Shown here piece after piece: positions 20,843-32,095 of a stretch of 64,000 nucleotides of DNA. The stretch is from contig SCFE01000002.1 of assembly GCA_004352715.1 (NCBI GenBank), positions 169,427 through 233,426 of the forward strand. Direction: 5' to 3'. This DNA is from Hofstenia miamia (taxonomy: Eukaryota; Xenacoelomorpha; Acoela). Made by a program: the position numbers and the translations under genes. Under the pieces are notes generated by a model, which was given only the letters and a program-made list of their open reading frames with translations, was not told where the DNA came from and searched no databases. Every line of letters begins with the position of its first letter. The first letter of the stretch is position 1.

Positions 20843-22897
20843 CTAACGTAGTGTAACTGATCGTTGTCTTTCTTTTCCTAAAACAGAATCAAGCATTTCC
20901 GCTAGTTCGTTCTGGTCAATAACTCCGTCTTTATTCTTGTCATAAGTTTCAAATTTTTCTTCAACAATAGTTGAAAACCTACGCTTAAGGTCCTTTGGAA
21001 TTGAATTTATAAGAACATTGAATTCCGATTTAGAAATTCCTTTTTGGTTATCCATGAGTTCAACATCAGCAGCAAGCTTTTCTAATAATGATCGATCCAT
21101 AGCTTTCATCCTTTCTTCTACTTGGACAAAGTACGACTGTTTCAAACGCTGAAATTCATCTCGAACGGCCGACAATTTTATGTTTTCTTCTCTCATCTTA
21201 ATAAAAACTTCTTTGTACTTAGCCATTTGCTTCTTAAGTTCTTCAATCTCAAATTCCAAATGGTTCTTTTCGACTTGTAGATCACCCTTATCACTCTCCA
21301 AGCGTTCATATTGGCAACTTATATCTTCTTTCTCATTTTCTTTATCCTCTATTTCTTTTTGGAGCTTTCTTAATTTTTTCTCCATTGTGGTAACGAGTTC
21401 CAATTCTTGACTATATTGTGCAGCAATTTTCATATTTTGTTCAGTTATGTCAATTATCTGTTTCAAAGTGCTATTATTGCTTTCTGATAGTTTCGCATTT
21501 TCATCTGTCATTTTTAGAAGGCTTTCAGAAAGTTTTGAAAGATCCTCTCTCAACTTATTATTATCGGATTTCATTGTGTCCAGTTTTTCTTCTAAGCCAT
21601 TAATTTCTTCTTTGAGCTTTTCTATGGCCTTTTCATGTTCAGTTTTACAGGTATTCAGAGAATCACTAAGTTGAGAATTTTCGCTTTCTAAGGAAGCAAT
21701 TTTAGCAATTAATATTTTGTTTTCAGAGTCCAATGATGTTTTTGTAGACATCACTTCAGAATGAACTACTTGTAATTCTTTAAATTCTTTTAAGACTGAA
21801 ACATAGTCAGTGTTAATGGCATTATGACGGTTTGTTGACTCTGCTATCTCTTTATCCTTAATCTCGTTGATATTTCTTAGTTCTTTACTAATTTTTTCAT
21901 TTTCAGAACTGCTTTCTTGAAATTCAATTAATAAGGTCTTCTTTTCTTTTAATTCCTCTGTGAGAGCATCAATTTTAGAGTCCATGTCATTAAACTTACC
22001 ACTGAGTTTCTCATTCTCTGATTTCAATATGTCATTTTCACGCTTGAAGTCCTGATACTGATGGAGAAGTTTTTGGTTGTCTTCTTTTAAAACAATTAAT
22101 GTTTCCTTATTGGAATTATTTTCGGTAATAAGTTTTGAACTTTCTTCCTGCAACAGTGTGGACTTTCCAATTAAATAATTGCTGTTATTCAAATCACTTA
22201 GACTTTTTTGAAATTCTTCAGCATTGGCTGATAACTTAACATTCTGATCATTAAATGTTTGTACTTCTTTCTGTAGATCTTCAAGATGTTGTATGAGCTT
22301 ACTACTGTCTATTTTGTTCTGATTTTCTTTTTCACTTTCTACTAGTCTTTGCATCATTCCTAGTTGACTTTGCATTTCTGTTACTTTGGTGCTTAAATTA
22401 TTTATGACAATCTCTTTTTCAATAAGCTCGTCTTTTGCCTTTTTGTAGTCTTCTGTTATTTCAACGAACTTCTGCTCACCAGCAATTACTTGTGTTTTTA
22501 GGGTAGGGTATAAGGCTGTAAGCTCAATAGTTAATGTACCACTATGCCCTAAGCCACTTCTTAATGTAAGAGTTTGGTTCCAGGGGGTATCTTGCTCAAG
22601 AATACCTAAACCCACCACTCCAAAAGCCATGAATTGATCCTTAGTAAAAGTATTTTTATCAAATATGGTAAAATATAGCTCATTAACATTTTCTTCAACT
22701 TCGAATTGAAATTCTTCGTTCCAAATTGGATCAAGATTATTGTCTATTACTTTCGTTTTCTTACGGTGGAAACCGCATTCTACAATTACGTATGGATCAC
22801 TTTTTGATAGGACTTCTTTTGATGTTAGGTCATTACCACATACAATTTTGCATTTTAATGTCCCTAGAATTTTCGGTGGTACACCAGAAAATGACAT
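20843..22897 (-). CDS. C2 domain / coiled-coil / EF-hand protein, paralogue 2 (684 aa)
   Basis: The open frame begins at 22936, but I place the start at the second Met (22897). MSFSGVPPKILGTLKCK lines up with the starts of the paralogues, and a splice acceptor (GGGTTTCTTTAG) sits 5 nt before this ATG, leaving the 13 upstream codons in intron. The C2 domain has SKEVLSKSDPYVIVEC, NNLDPIWNEEFQFEVEENVN and FTIFDKNTFTKDQFMAFGV. A coiled coil of about 460 residues follows. The C-terminus has a degenerate EF-hand (MDNQKGISKSEF) and a canonical loop DKNKDGVIDQNE at about 653-664. The C2 domain is nearest to paralogue 3, while part of the coil (KLLHQYQDFKRE) is nearest to paralogue 1. Calcium and membrane binding are inferred from domains only. 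Confidence 0.9.
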   Translation of the reverse strand: MSFSGVPPKILGTLKCKIVCGNDLTSKEVLSKSDPYVIVECGFHRKKTKVIDNNLDPIWNEEFQFEVEENVNELYFTIFDKNTFTKDQFMAFGVVGLGILEQDTPWNQTLTLRSGLGHSGTLTIELTALYPTLKTQVIAGEQKFVEITEDYKKAKDELIEKEIVINNLSTKVTEMQSQLGMMQRLVESEKENQNKIDSSKLIQHLEDLQKEVQTFNDQNVKLSANAEEFQKSLSDLNNSNYLIGKSTLLQEESSKLITENNSNKETLIVLKEDNQKLLHQYQDFKRENDILKSENEKLSGKFNDMDSKIDALTEELKEKKTLLIEFQESSSENEKISKELRNINEIKDKEIAESTNRHNAINTDYVSVLKEFKELQVVHSEVMSTKTSLDSENKILIAKIASLESENSQLSDSLNTCKTEHEKAIEKLKEEINGLEEKLDTMKSDNNKLREDLSKLSESLLKMTDENAKLSESNNSTLKQIIDITEQNMKIAAQYSQELELVTTMEKKLRKLQKEIEDKENEKEDISCQYERLESDKGDLQVEKNHLEFEIEELKKQMAKYKEVFIKMREENIKLSAVRDEFQRLKQSYFVQVEERMKAMDRSLLEKLAADVELMDNQKGISKSEFNVLINSIPKDLKRRFSTIVEEKFETYDKNKDGVIDQNELAEMLDSVLGKERQRSVTLR

Positions 22898-23077
22898 TTC
22901 ACCTAAAGAAACCCAATGTAAATCTAATATTTCCATAATTGCATTAAAACCAATATGGAGAATACATATTTCCTAATATTTATATTTTGATTGAAAAAAT
23001 CAAATGATTGTAGTTTTTGCAGCCAAAATATTAATCATATAAAACAGCTTAAATTTAGTGCCTCTCAGACATTATAT

Positions 23078-23128
<51 letters not shown>

Positions 23129-25138
23129 TTCTCCCGCTAAATGTTTTTAAGAACCTCATCTTAACCGCGTTTCCAAACATAAATCTTTGAAACTTCGCAG
23201 AGTAGTGTCTCTTTAATTTACCTACCCCTATGGTAAATATATTTATGTTCGAGTGAATACTGTGGGAGCAATGGCCAAGAAATAGGTTTTTTGGGGAAAA
23301 AGTGCGATTCCCACTAAATACCTTAGAAATTTCGGACCGTTTCTCGCCAAATGCAAGGTTTTTGCATTTTCCATAGCAAAAGCGGGAAATATGTATATAT
23401 ATATATATATGCTAAAGGGATTCGAACAATACGAATTTTAGAAAAGCACTTTACCGTTCTGGAAAAACATGACTCGACTCACCATTACCTTACTGAGCAA
23501 AAATTGATGCAACATTTGTTAGTTCAGGGTCATTATCTGAAGTAAAATTAGAATTGAGGGATTTCTAAATCCATCACTTTTGTATCAGCACTATTACCAT
23601 CATCTCAAAAAAATGTATTTCAAATTAACTTGTGCAATCGCTTTTCATCCCAAAATTCAAATACAGTTGATAAACATTGATAAAAAAGCAGTGATCATGC
23701 CTTGATAGTTATAGAACATGGGAATGATTTGAAATAACAGATTTAATCACATTTAACAGCAATGCTTAGACATCAGGGTATCTGAAGTGTTATTACAGTG
23801 AGTTATTTATCTGGTGATTGCGCTGCATCAGTTGACAACAAAATATTCTCATTTAAGGAATCTTTTGCATTTTACAAACCAACTAAAAAAATTGATACAT
23901 TTTCAAAAATTGATAAGGATCTTGAAATTTTTTAAACATTACGCATTTCATTTACTTGACAAAATTATTGAAAATGAAATGTACATACTGAATATATATG
24001 GCAAGCCTGATGTTGCAAATAAGTAGTTAAAAGCTGAGTTACAATTTTTCGAAATACATTGATTACTACATCCTAGTCAAAACAAAAGCGCACTGGAAAA
24101 AACATTTCTTACATTCAACTTTATAAATATACACGTTTGCATTACATACTTCATGGACTGCTTTATGTTGAGTTTTTATTTTGTATAATATATTACTGTA
24201 ATACTATGTGTCTCGAAATTTATGTTAAGCCAATTCTAATCATTAGCAAAAGTGCTATATACTTATTTTCATTTCTTCTTCCATTGCTAATGCACCTGAT
24301 TCTCCAGTTTCCACAATACTTATAAGACATTTAATTGTTTGCAATCTTGATTGTGCAATTTAGTCAGATTTTCATTTACACCGAAAGCCTTTTGTGCTGT
24401 AAGTATTTTTTTGAAATATAACTCCCCTCTAAAAATAATTTGATTATGGTATTTAATAAATATTAACGAGTTCCCGAAGCCAGAACTTTTTCAATGACAG
24501 AAATACAAATCCAACATATCTATTCAGTATTCAATTAAATAAAATTGCATATTGGTACACGGTGGTACCACTAGGGAAGGGGACCGAAAATGGGTGTTCA
24601 TGTTTCATCATCCAGAAAAGAAAACAACAAGACCATTCAGCTTTACCGTGGTTAAAACAAAATTTAAAAATTAAGTATCTTAATTTTAATAAAGATATTA
24701 CTAAGAGCAGTGAGAGCATTTACAATATATACGAAAAGAACACTGATTACACAAGCCTACATTTTGAAAAAAGTTTCTGCAAATTAAAACAGAACACTGT
24801 TTTCTAATGTATTTTTTTGCGCTGATTTCAAATATCACAATTGCTTTTTTCAGAAAAGTCTAGAAAAAAAGTTGCACATCAATTTATATAATTATATATA
24901 TATTATTATTTATATAATTATATATAATTATATTCCATTATATTTTACATTATAATGTAAAATACAATAAAAAATTTAGAAATATTTCAACGAACGGGTT
25001 TTTTAGGTCAATAAAAACAAGATTGCTTCAACACTTTCATCATTAAAATTTATCAGTTTCTGAAAAATATAGCTCATAACATTGTATAGTAGAAAGTAGC
25101 ATAGAATAAGTAGTATTTTATTTAAAATTATAACTCAT
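22898..25138. other. Intergenic/upstream region of paralogue 2
   Basis: AT-rich, with (TA)n at about 23083-23124 and 23393-23410. It should contain the 5' UTR exon or promoter of the 20843-22897 gene, which I cannot place. No other gene recognised. Confidence 0.45.
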
Positions 25139-26828
25139 CTACGACAAATTAAGCCAAAGAAAGTCAGCAAGCATATTGGCAATAGAGGACGAATGTGAGT
25201 AGCGTTTTTCGAAGGAGGCAATAGATTGATGAAAATGTTCACCGTGCTGGTCGGAAATTCGTTTCAAATCAGAATGAAAAATATCTAAATGGCATCGTAA
25301 ATAGTGCATTTTTACACTCATTCGGACACCGACTTTTTCAAAGGTTTCAAACATTTCGTTGACTTTTTCACTGAATTCGTGATTCTCTGATTGTGATTTG
25401 CCTAAAATCGAAGGAAATAAAATGCATGTAAAAACATTTTTATGCAACTAGCTCACCAAGAAATTCAGTAACAGATATCAACGACTGCCATGCTGCGATT
25501 TCAGCATCTGAAAGAAGGCCAGGAAAGACTGAATCTGAAACCAATTTTCGTATATCCGGTCCGTTTAAAACACCGGCTGACAATTTACCAACTGACAACT
25601 TAGGAAAAATAGCACAAAGACGATTAAAGGCGAGCGAATCTCTATTCAAAGTCTTCAAAAAATTTTTGTAAAGTCCCAATTTTATATGAAGAGGTGGCAT
25701 CAAGATTTTTTCTTTTGGCACTAGTGACTGGTTTTTAATGTTTTGATGTCCTGGAAGGTACGCTTCTCGACTTGGCCATGCTGTACTCGAATATTGATTA
25801 GGGGCTCTGCTGTCCCATTGGCATAAATAACACCCAAATTTAACAAATCCTGGCTGGAGACCCACAAGTATACCGATTATTTTGAAATCGCTGCATATTT
25901 GCCATTCAAAGTCAGCGTATTTTATTTTATTTAGTACCAACTGCAGAAGATCGGACGTTTCCTTTGTCACCTTCGTATATACCAAAGGAACAACGACTAA
26001 ATTGATTTTATTTATCAGGACAGCTTTGAAACTTTTGGAGGATGAATCTAGAAACAAATACCAGTTGTCGGCTTCACATGATTGATTTAAGTATTGCAGA
26101 AGACCATCAAGATTGCTGCAAAAACACAAAGACAGTTGCACGTCGGTTTCATAAAATTGACTTAGCTCATTTTCCCGATGCCGGTACCACCAAAATGTTG
26201 TTTCTGCAGCTAAAAGATTGTTTGCCTTTAAATGTGATCCCAGCTTCTGAGCGTTTTCTTTGCTTAGCCCCAAATCACGAACTATTGCATCTAACTTTGT
26301 TTGAGACAGTGGTATAGGATTTTTTTCAGCATGTGACACGTACGAAGAGTCTTGGTTGGAATTGTCAGAGTCCCGGTCGGAATTTTCATTGCTGCTTGTG
26401 GATTGAGAACTTAATTCTGTGGAGGAATTAGGGGGTACTCTTGATCCATCGCCATCAACAAGCGTCACAGATGAAACTGATTTGAACTTTTGATCTTTTC
26501 GGTATTTTCCTTTGGAAATGTTCTGGCAAAAGAAGCAATCGAAGGGATGACTTTCAGGTTCCCTCCAAGACATGGGCCAATTAAATGAAAAATACTTCTT
26601 TCTGCTTGTGTTTCCACTAGCCCAAAAAGTCAAACCACCGATACATGTCGTACACACCTTTTGAGGAGCCCAAACCTTATTCTTATCACCAAGCTTGATT
26701 GGAAAGAAATATTTATTGTATCGCCTTTCCACGGTGTTCGTAATCTTTTTCAAATTTCGAGCCGGTGATAATTTTCCACATATGTAGCAGAACCGATTAG
26801 GATTGCAAATTTGTCTTCTGTCTTTCAT
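25139..26828 (-). CDS. Cysteine-rich protein of a repetitive animal family (two exons, 544 aa)
   Basis: Two open frames join cleanly: exon 1 is 26828-25457 and exon 2 is 25401-25139. The 55-nt intron has GTGAG...TTTTAG borders and splits a Gly codon (TEFLG-KSQSENHEF); the total is 1635 nt in frame. Cysteine pairs at residues 14/17, 59/62 and 98/101 suggest a zinc-binding N-terminus. A Ser-rich acidic linker follows, then a core with NWYLFLDSSSKSFKAVL, FGCYLCQWDSRAPNQ (about 333), KILMPPLHIKLGL, and near the end MHYLRCHLDIF and GEHFHQSIASFEKRY. I recognise the core from a large set of uncharacterised proteins repeated in arthropod and cnidarian genomes, which suggests a transposon origin. Function unknown. 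It is undamaged, unlike all other element-like genes here. Confidence 0.82.
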
Positions 26829-27837
26829 TTTGGAAAGAAATACTTTTCAACTGATTTGCTTTTTTATATAGCGAAGTGGAAATGGCAATTAGCCAAATGT
26901 CTTTATTTGTTCAAATCACTATTTAAGGTGTGGGAAGGCGCCAATGATAACAAATTGATGAGTCACGTACGCTTCGGAAGGTTTAATTAAATATTGGCAG
27001 TTATTTTTGTCGAACCTTTATTGGATAAACTGAATCATTCGCTGCAGACAGGCAAAACAAGATTAAGAGTATATTTTATGTCGGCTTTAAAAAATCTATT
27101 AATATTTTCGAGAAAAGCTATAAAAAGGAAGTTATCGAAATTTATGCAATTAAGCAACATAACTGCTTGTCTAACATTTGAAATGGTTATAACTTCGTTT
27201 TCTTTGTCATTTTTGCAAAACGAAGTGTTTACCTAAAACTTTTATCATTAATTTTATAATGTAACATTTTTTTACAATATCTGAATTAATTGGTTATGTT
27301 GCTTAATTGCATGAATTTTGAAAACTTCAAAGGCGTGTATCTTTTTTTTATAGCTTTTCTCGAAATAATTAATGGAATTTTTGAAATCAGTGTAAAAAAT
27401 CGACCTAAAAAGTTGTATTAATTTGCGCGTTGCAAAATTGACGCAGGTTAGTGTTATCAAAATCGAATCGAGGATCAAAAAAGGACTAGATTAAGGAGTA
27501 GAAGGAGGACTTATATGTAGAAGACGATGAGAAAAATTCTAAGTGATCAGCAGTAATCAGGTAGTTAGCAATAGGAAAAATCCGAATGAAGAAAAAATTT
27601 TGTATTCGCTTTGTGAGTGACTGTTTGATGAAAGCCAACAGAAGTTTTAGATCGCGTAGATTGAGAAGGAGCAAATTGAATGTAATCAAAGGGATCAACA
27701 TCATAGTTTTCAATCAAAAGAGAGTTGAAAAAGGTCAAGAACTTGAAGCTCAAGAATAAAGGATAATAAATTCAATGAAAGTAGTGCCGAATTGAAAGGG
27801 AGAGAGGGATAAATCTACTAAATAACGGGTTACTCAT
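26829..27837. other. Upstream flank of the cysteine-rich gene
   Basis: AT-rich and non-coding. It holds an imperfect inverted repeat (27103-27371) and a small hairpin AACTTCGTTTTC...GCAAAACGAAGTG near 27190-27229. Confidence 0.45.
27103..27371. repeat. Imperfect inverted repeat (arms 27103-27165 and 27291-27371)
   Basis: TATTTTCGAGAAAAGCTATA at the left arm pairs with TATAGCTTTTCTCGAAATA at the right. GCAATTAAGCAACATAACTG pairs with GGTTATGTTGCTTAATTGC. The right arm has a small insertion. The loop is about 125 bp. It may be a foldback element or the inverted ends of a transposon. Confidence 0.65.
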
Positions 27838-28450
27838 TGTTTGCCCAACAATTTTTCGCCCATTGGAAATTTCGCCCAATAATAAATTTTGACCACTGGA
27901 TGTTTCGCTAACTACATAAGCAAGTTTTTTGAAGGGCTTTGTGTTTTCATCAACATCTCAGTTAATTTTTACATGAATTTGAGTTATAGATAAAACATTT
28001 AGTGTATCATACTACTAATGATTTCCTCGTATTCTTCTATGGAGGTGGATTTCTGTTTACAAAAATATTTGCTATGATTTCATCTTGACATATAATCTTA
28101 ATTCGTGCAACAGGTATTCAACACCTCGATTTTCGTCTAGAAATACTTTCAATTAAATGAGAAAAGCAAGTAAATAACATATTGACACGACTACATTAGA
28201 GTTTGCTTTAAAATGATGATATACTAAATGCAATTAGCAGTTTATTTGCATTTTTTGTTTCATTATGTTATTAATATATGCGATAAATATTAATTTTACA
28301 AATGTTTTTGATTTGTATTTTGATATGAGACATGTAATTGAGGAAGTATTCTTGTCCACATAGTGTGAAATAATATTTTGGTCGAAGCTTCCAGTGGACG
28401 AATTTCCTTAGGGCGAAATTTTCATTGGGTGAATTACGTATGGACCCTTT
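27838..28450. mobile_element. Non-autonomous DNA element with ~70-bp TIRs
   Basis: The left end (TTCGCCCATTGGAAATTTCG ... GACCACTGGATGTTTCG) matches the reverse complement of the right end (28383-28450: CGAAGCTTCCAGTGGACGAA ... AGGGCGAAATTTTCATTGGG). About 70% identity is seen by eye, and the outer 15 bp are poorly matched. There is no coding capacity between. Exact ends and target duplication were not resolved. Confidence 0.6.
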
Positions 28451-29709
28451 GCAACACGCCGATTCATAGATGAGTACATATTTTCTAAAATACAATGAAA
28501 TTGAGATAATACCAATGCAATAATAGGATTTGTGGAAAATTTGCATAGCAACATTTTTAATCTTTAGTGCACCACTATATGTCTAGTTTTCCCGCTAAAT
28601 ATTGTTGAAATATTGTGAATAATTTTCACTGAACACCAAACAGCACGAATTCTGATCAACAAATTAAAAATATAAAAGCTGCTTTCGACCTAAATCAAAT
28701 TTGTTAATATTTTGCTAAATACTTCCCTAGTTGAGCAATCTTTAAAAACTTTGCAAAAACTTCAATTTACATTAAAATCTTGAGGAAATTGCAGATCATT
28801 AAAGAAAAGTAATTTTATACTTTAAGATCATTAAGGAAACGCAAATCTTGTATAAAATTTAAGAAACTACAGATACTTAAAGACTGTAAATTTTTATCTT
28901 TAAAGAAATAAATTTCCTGTTAAAAATCAAAGAAATGCTGATCTTTGTTTTATGTTGAATGGTTTATAGCTTTTAGTAGCATATGCTTCTAGGTTTGACT
29001 TAGCAATATAAAGTTTCTTTATTATATTAAGACTTTAGAAATACCTACATTAAGAATATATTTCAAATATTTATAAATATTTGGTTAAGTTTTGCAAGTA
29101 GAAAATCAAAAATTCCTCATAGCATCATTTAATGTATGAAATCCCTACTAGAAGTGGTATACACTGCTTGAAAAGCAAAATATCATTGCTTGCATTGCTT
29201 GCCAAATATAATATCACAAATTAGTTATCCATATATTTGCAAACATTATATCATAGCATGGAAAGCTTGCAAGCATTATACAATAAATAAAAAATTCTTA
29301 AAAATACTGTTCACAATTTTGTAAACATGCAAGTCTTTTAAAATGCAAATAAGTCTTTATCCAGTTGTTATAGTAATAATTTGTACATGTAACAATTTCT
29401 GGAAACACTGATAAAATTCAATGTGCAACAAATTATTTAACAATTATTTAAACTAATCGTAGCAATTGGATTTCAGTTAAGAATCTTAATCCCATATCGC
29501 CCTGGGGTTTTTTTTATCTCAAAGTGCACAATCTATCAAATACAAGAACAGCAGCACTACAATGTGCATTGCTTTGCCATACAGAAAGACTTCAAAAAGT
29601 CATCAAAATACCAGACCAGTCTATTTAGCACAATAGTCAAAATAATTTTTTATCAAATGTTTTATGAAATTTATTATCCCTTCATATATCATTCTCTAAC
29701 CTCACTAAA
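28451..29709. other. Intergenic sequence with a dispersed repeat
   Basis: AT-rich with no recognised gene. It contains copy 2 of the AGATCTTTAAAG-type repeat at 28725-28966. Confidence 0.5.
28725..28966. repeat. Dispersed repeat, copy 2 (see 7689-7941)
   Basis: Runs from CCCTAGTTGAGCAATC to TTTTATGTTGAATGGTTTA and aligns over its full length with 7689-7941, with scattered substitutions and small indels. No LINE sequence is visible around this copy, so the repeat is independent of the LINE. Confidence 0.75.
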
Positions 29710-30181
29710 TTAATGGCAAATACTTGTAAACATTGATTCATGGGTGAGTGAGAAAAAATTGATATTACAACAATTAGGTTTTTGGAATTTAAAATAACCA
29801 AGTTCATTTTTTTGAAGGAGTGGAAAATGTTGCAGTGAGGATGTTTGTAGACTTCTGTGCTTAAATAACCACTGTTCTTTTAGTCTTTCCGAAATATCGA
29901 GCTGTTTCTCCTGTTTACAAATTATTGCAATTGTCACATTTATATTTATAGACAATTGATGAAACAAGTTCTTTTGGAATTTGATATTTATTCTTAAATA
30001 TATATTTGATTTTGTATGGTTGAAATATTGGTCGCATCGTAACATCTTTAAGTTTCTTATTAATGATCTTCAATGATATAAATTTGTGTTGAATGTATGG
30101 CCATTTCCAATAAATTTCATTAACTTGCATACATATACATTTATGCGGTGTCGAATATCTGTGCACCAAGAATGTTATCAT
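29710..30181 (-). pseudogene. Penelope-like retroelement fragment with GIY-YIG sequence
   Basis: On the minus strand 30181-29915 reads WPYIQHKFISLKIINKKLKD, VTMRPIFQPYKIKYIFKNKY and IPKELVSSIVYKYKCDNCNN. A frameshift or stop then falls where the YxGET core is expected; TGETARYFGK and the shifted KHRSLQTSSLQ follow. Spacing and motif order match the end of the RT and start of the GIY-YIG endonuclease in Penelope-like elements, as known for that class. At least two frame breaks. No RT palm domain is visible here. Confidence 0.75.
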
Positions 30182-32095
30182 TTTATGAAATTAGAATTTC
30201 TGTTACAGCACGATTTGGTTCTATAATGCTTGGTATACATCTAAGGTTGCAGTGAGTCAATATCATTGGAAAACCACATGGACAATAAATGGAATGAATA
30301 TATTGACTGTCTTTTGTAATAGTATTCATTTGGAAGATTTATTTATAAATTTTTATATTGTGTATTTTGATAAACAAATTTCTTGAAATTCTTCATAAAA
30401 CTTGCCTATTTCTTGCAAGAAATGTAACAAGTTTCTTTGAGATCCTCAAAGTTATCAAAGAATTTTAGACTAGGGTTGTCAAATTCAATGCTATTTCATG
30501 TTGCTATGAATATATAGTAACGAAATCCGAGGTTTTTATGTCCATTTATTTAAGCATTAATGTTTAGGATCAAAGCTTAGTTTGAAAAACTCATTATTTC
30601 TAGACAAGGCATACCAATGCCGCCGCGAGAAACTTTTTAAAGGAGAAGCACAAAAACTTTTGAACGTGTTTTTGTTGAAAAAATATTTTATTTCTTTTTG
30701 AAGAAATTTAATCATTTAATTGACAGAACAAGGATATGAGATCTCATTTTCCAAGAATTTGATTATCTGAAGTAATGTGCTAGAATCTGTTTTAATCTAC
30801 CATCTCATGTGCACAAATGTAAAAATATGGGCATATGGTTTGTTATTTTCTACCACTCAACTATTGAAATCAATATTTACCATATCAGTAATAGGAAACA
30901 CTTTATATCTGATATACTGCATTTCAAATGGAAGTAGATTTTACAATAACACCATTATTTTCCAGTTATTAATCAAAGATTTAACCTGGTTTAAGGAATT
31001 AAAGATTTTTTATAACGATCTAGAAAAAATTATTATTCACCTAAGAAATGACTTGCGTGATTTATGTATTCTTAATAGTATAATTCACATGTATCTATAT
31101 GCATTAGAATTGAAAACTGAATAAATGTATTCCATGCAGTAAAAATATGTTCCAATACATTTAGCGCAATATTAAATAAATTCTAAATATATTTAAGTCA
31201 AGTATTTCTAAGAAATTCAGGATTTCGATTATATAAAAATCTATTCAATTAACTCACCATGAAAGGGAGGGCAGCTGCCCCGTTTGCGGAGCCTATGGGC
31301 AAACCTCAAAAGTTTACAGAATGGACTAGAATTTCTGCTCACCGTTCGACTTACATGTCTTCGCTTAAATTCAATTTATAGTAGCATTGCTTATAAAGTA
31401 TGAGTTAGGAAATTTTTGATAAGTTATACCTACCTTAAATAATTACAAAGTTTGTATCACTTCATTAATTATTCAGAATATTGCACAGATTAATTTGTAA
31501 CGCTTCAAATTTTAATCTCGTTTAAATGAACTTTTTTAGCCTAAAGTATTTCTGTGGTTCTTGTATAAACCAAGACAATTGTTATAAAAATTAAAAATTC
31601 TTAAATTTATAGACAAAACTATGTAGCGAAATTTCACATGTAATCCTATTTGTTTTGAAAATTGGAAATTTACAATGGTTGCGTAAGCCTCATGACTATG
31701 CAAAAAGCATAGCCTAAAAAATTAGAAATTCCTAGAGAACAATGAATTTTGAAAATAATATTATCAAGTGATCTTGTTCAATCTATCTCTAACAGAAATC
31801 ATGAATTCATTGTTTGACATAAAATTTCTTCGTTTCCAATGAAATGACAGCATTTTCAGGAATTTTTGCTTCCCTGATTGGCGCACTTAAACTTATATTA
31901 TACATTTATGTATGATTTTAAATTGCAATTTAGAAAACGGAATTATATGGCATTTTTAATGAGCTTATAAACACGAAAATTACGAAGTTCTATTGAAAGG
32001 CGTCTAACAAATCTAAATATATATGTTAAAACACAGCAATAAGTTATGTACGAATTTACAAAATAGTCATACAAAAATAGCAACTGACTTGAAAG
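30182..32095. other. Intergenic sequence downstream of paralogue 3
   Basis: AT-rich. A plus-strand open frame of 115 codons (30777-31124) has no recognisable features and is probably chance. A GC-richer patch at 31258-31310 (GGGAGGGCAGCTGCCCC) could be the end of a small transposon. Confidence 0.4.

Noticed and set aside
20843-22936. Longer 697-aa version of paralogue 2 starting at 22936
   Set aside because: The first 13 codons lie upstream of a good splice acceptor and have no counterpart in the other two paralogues.
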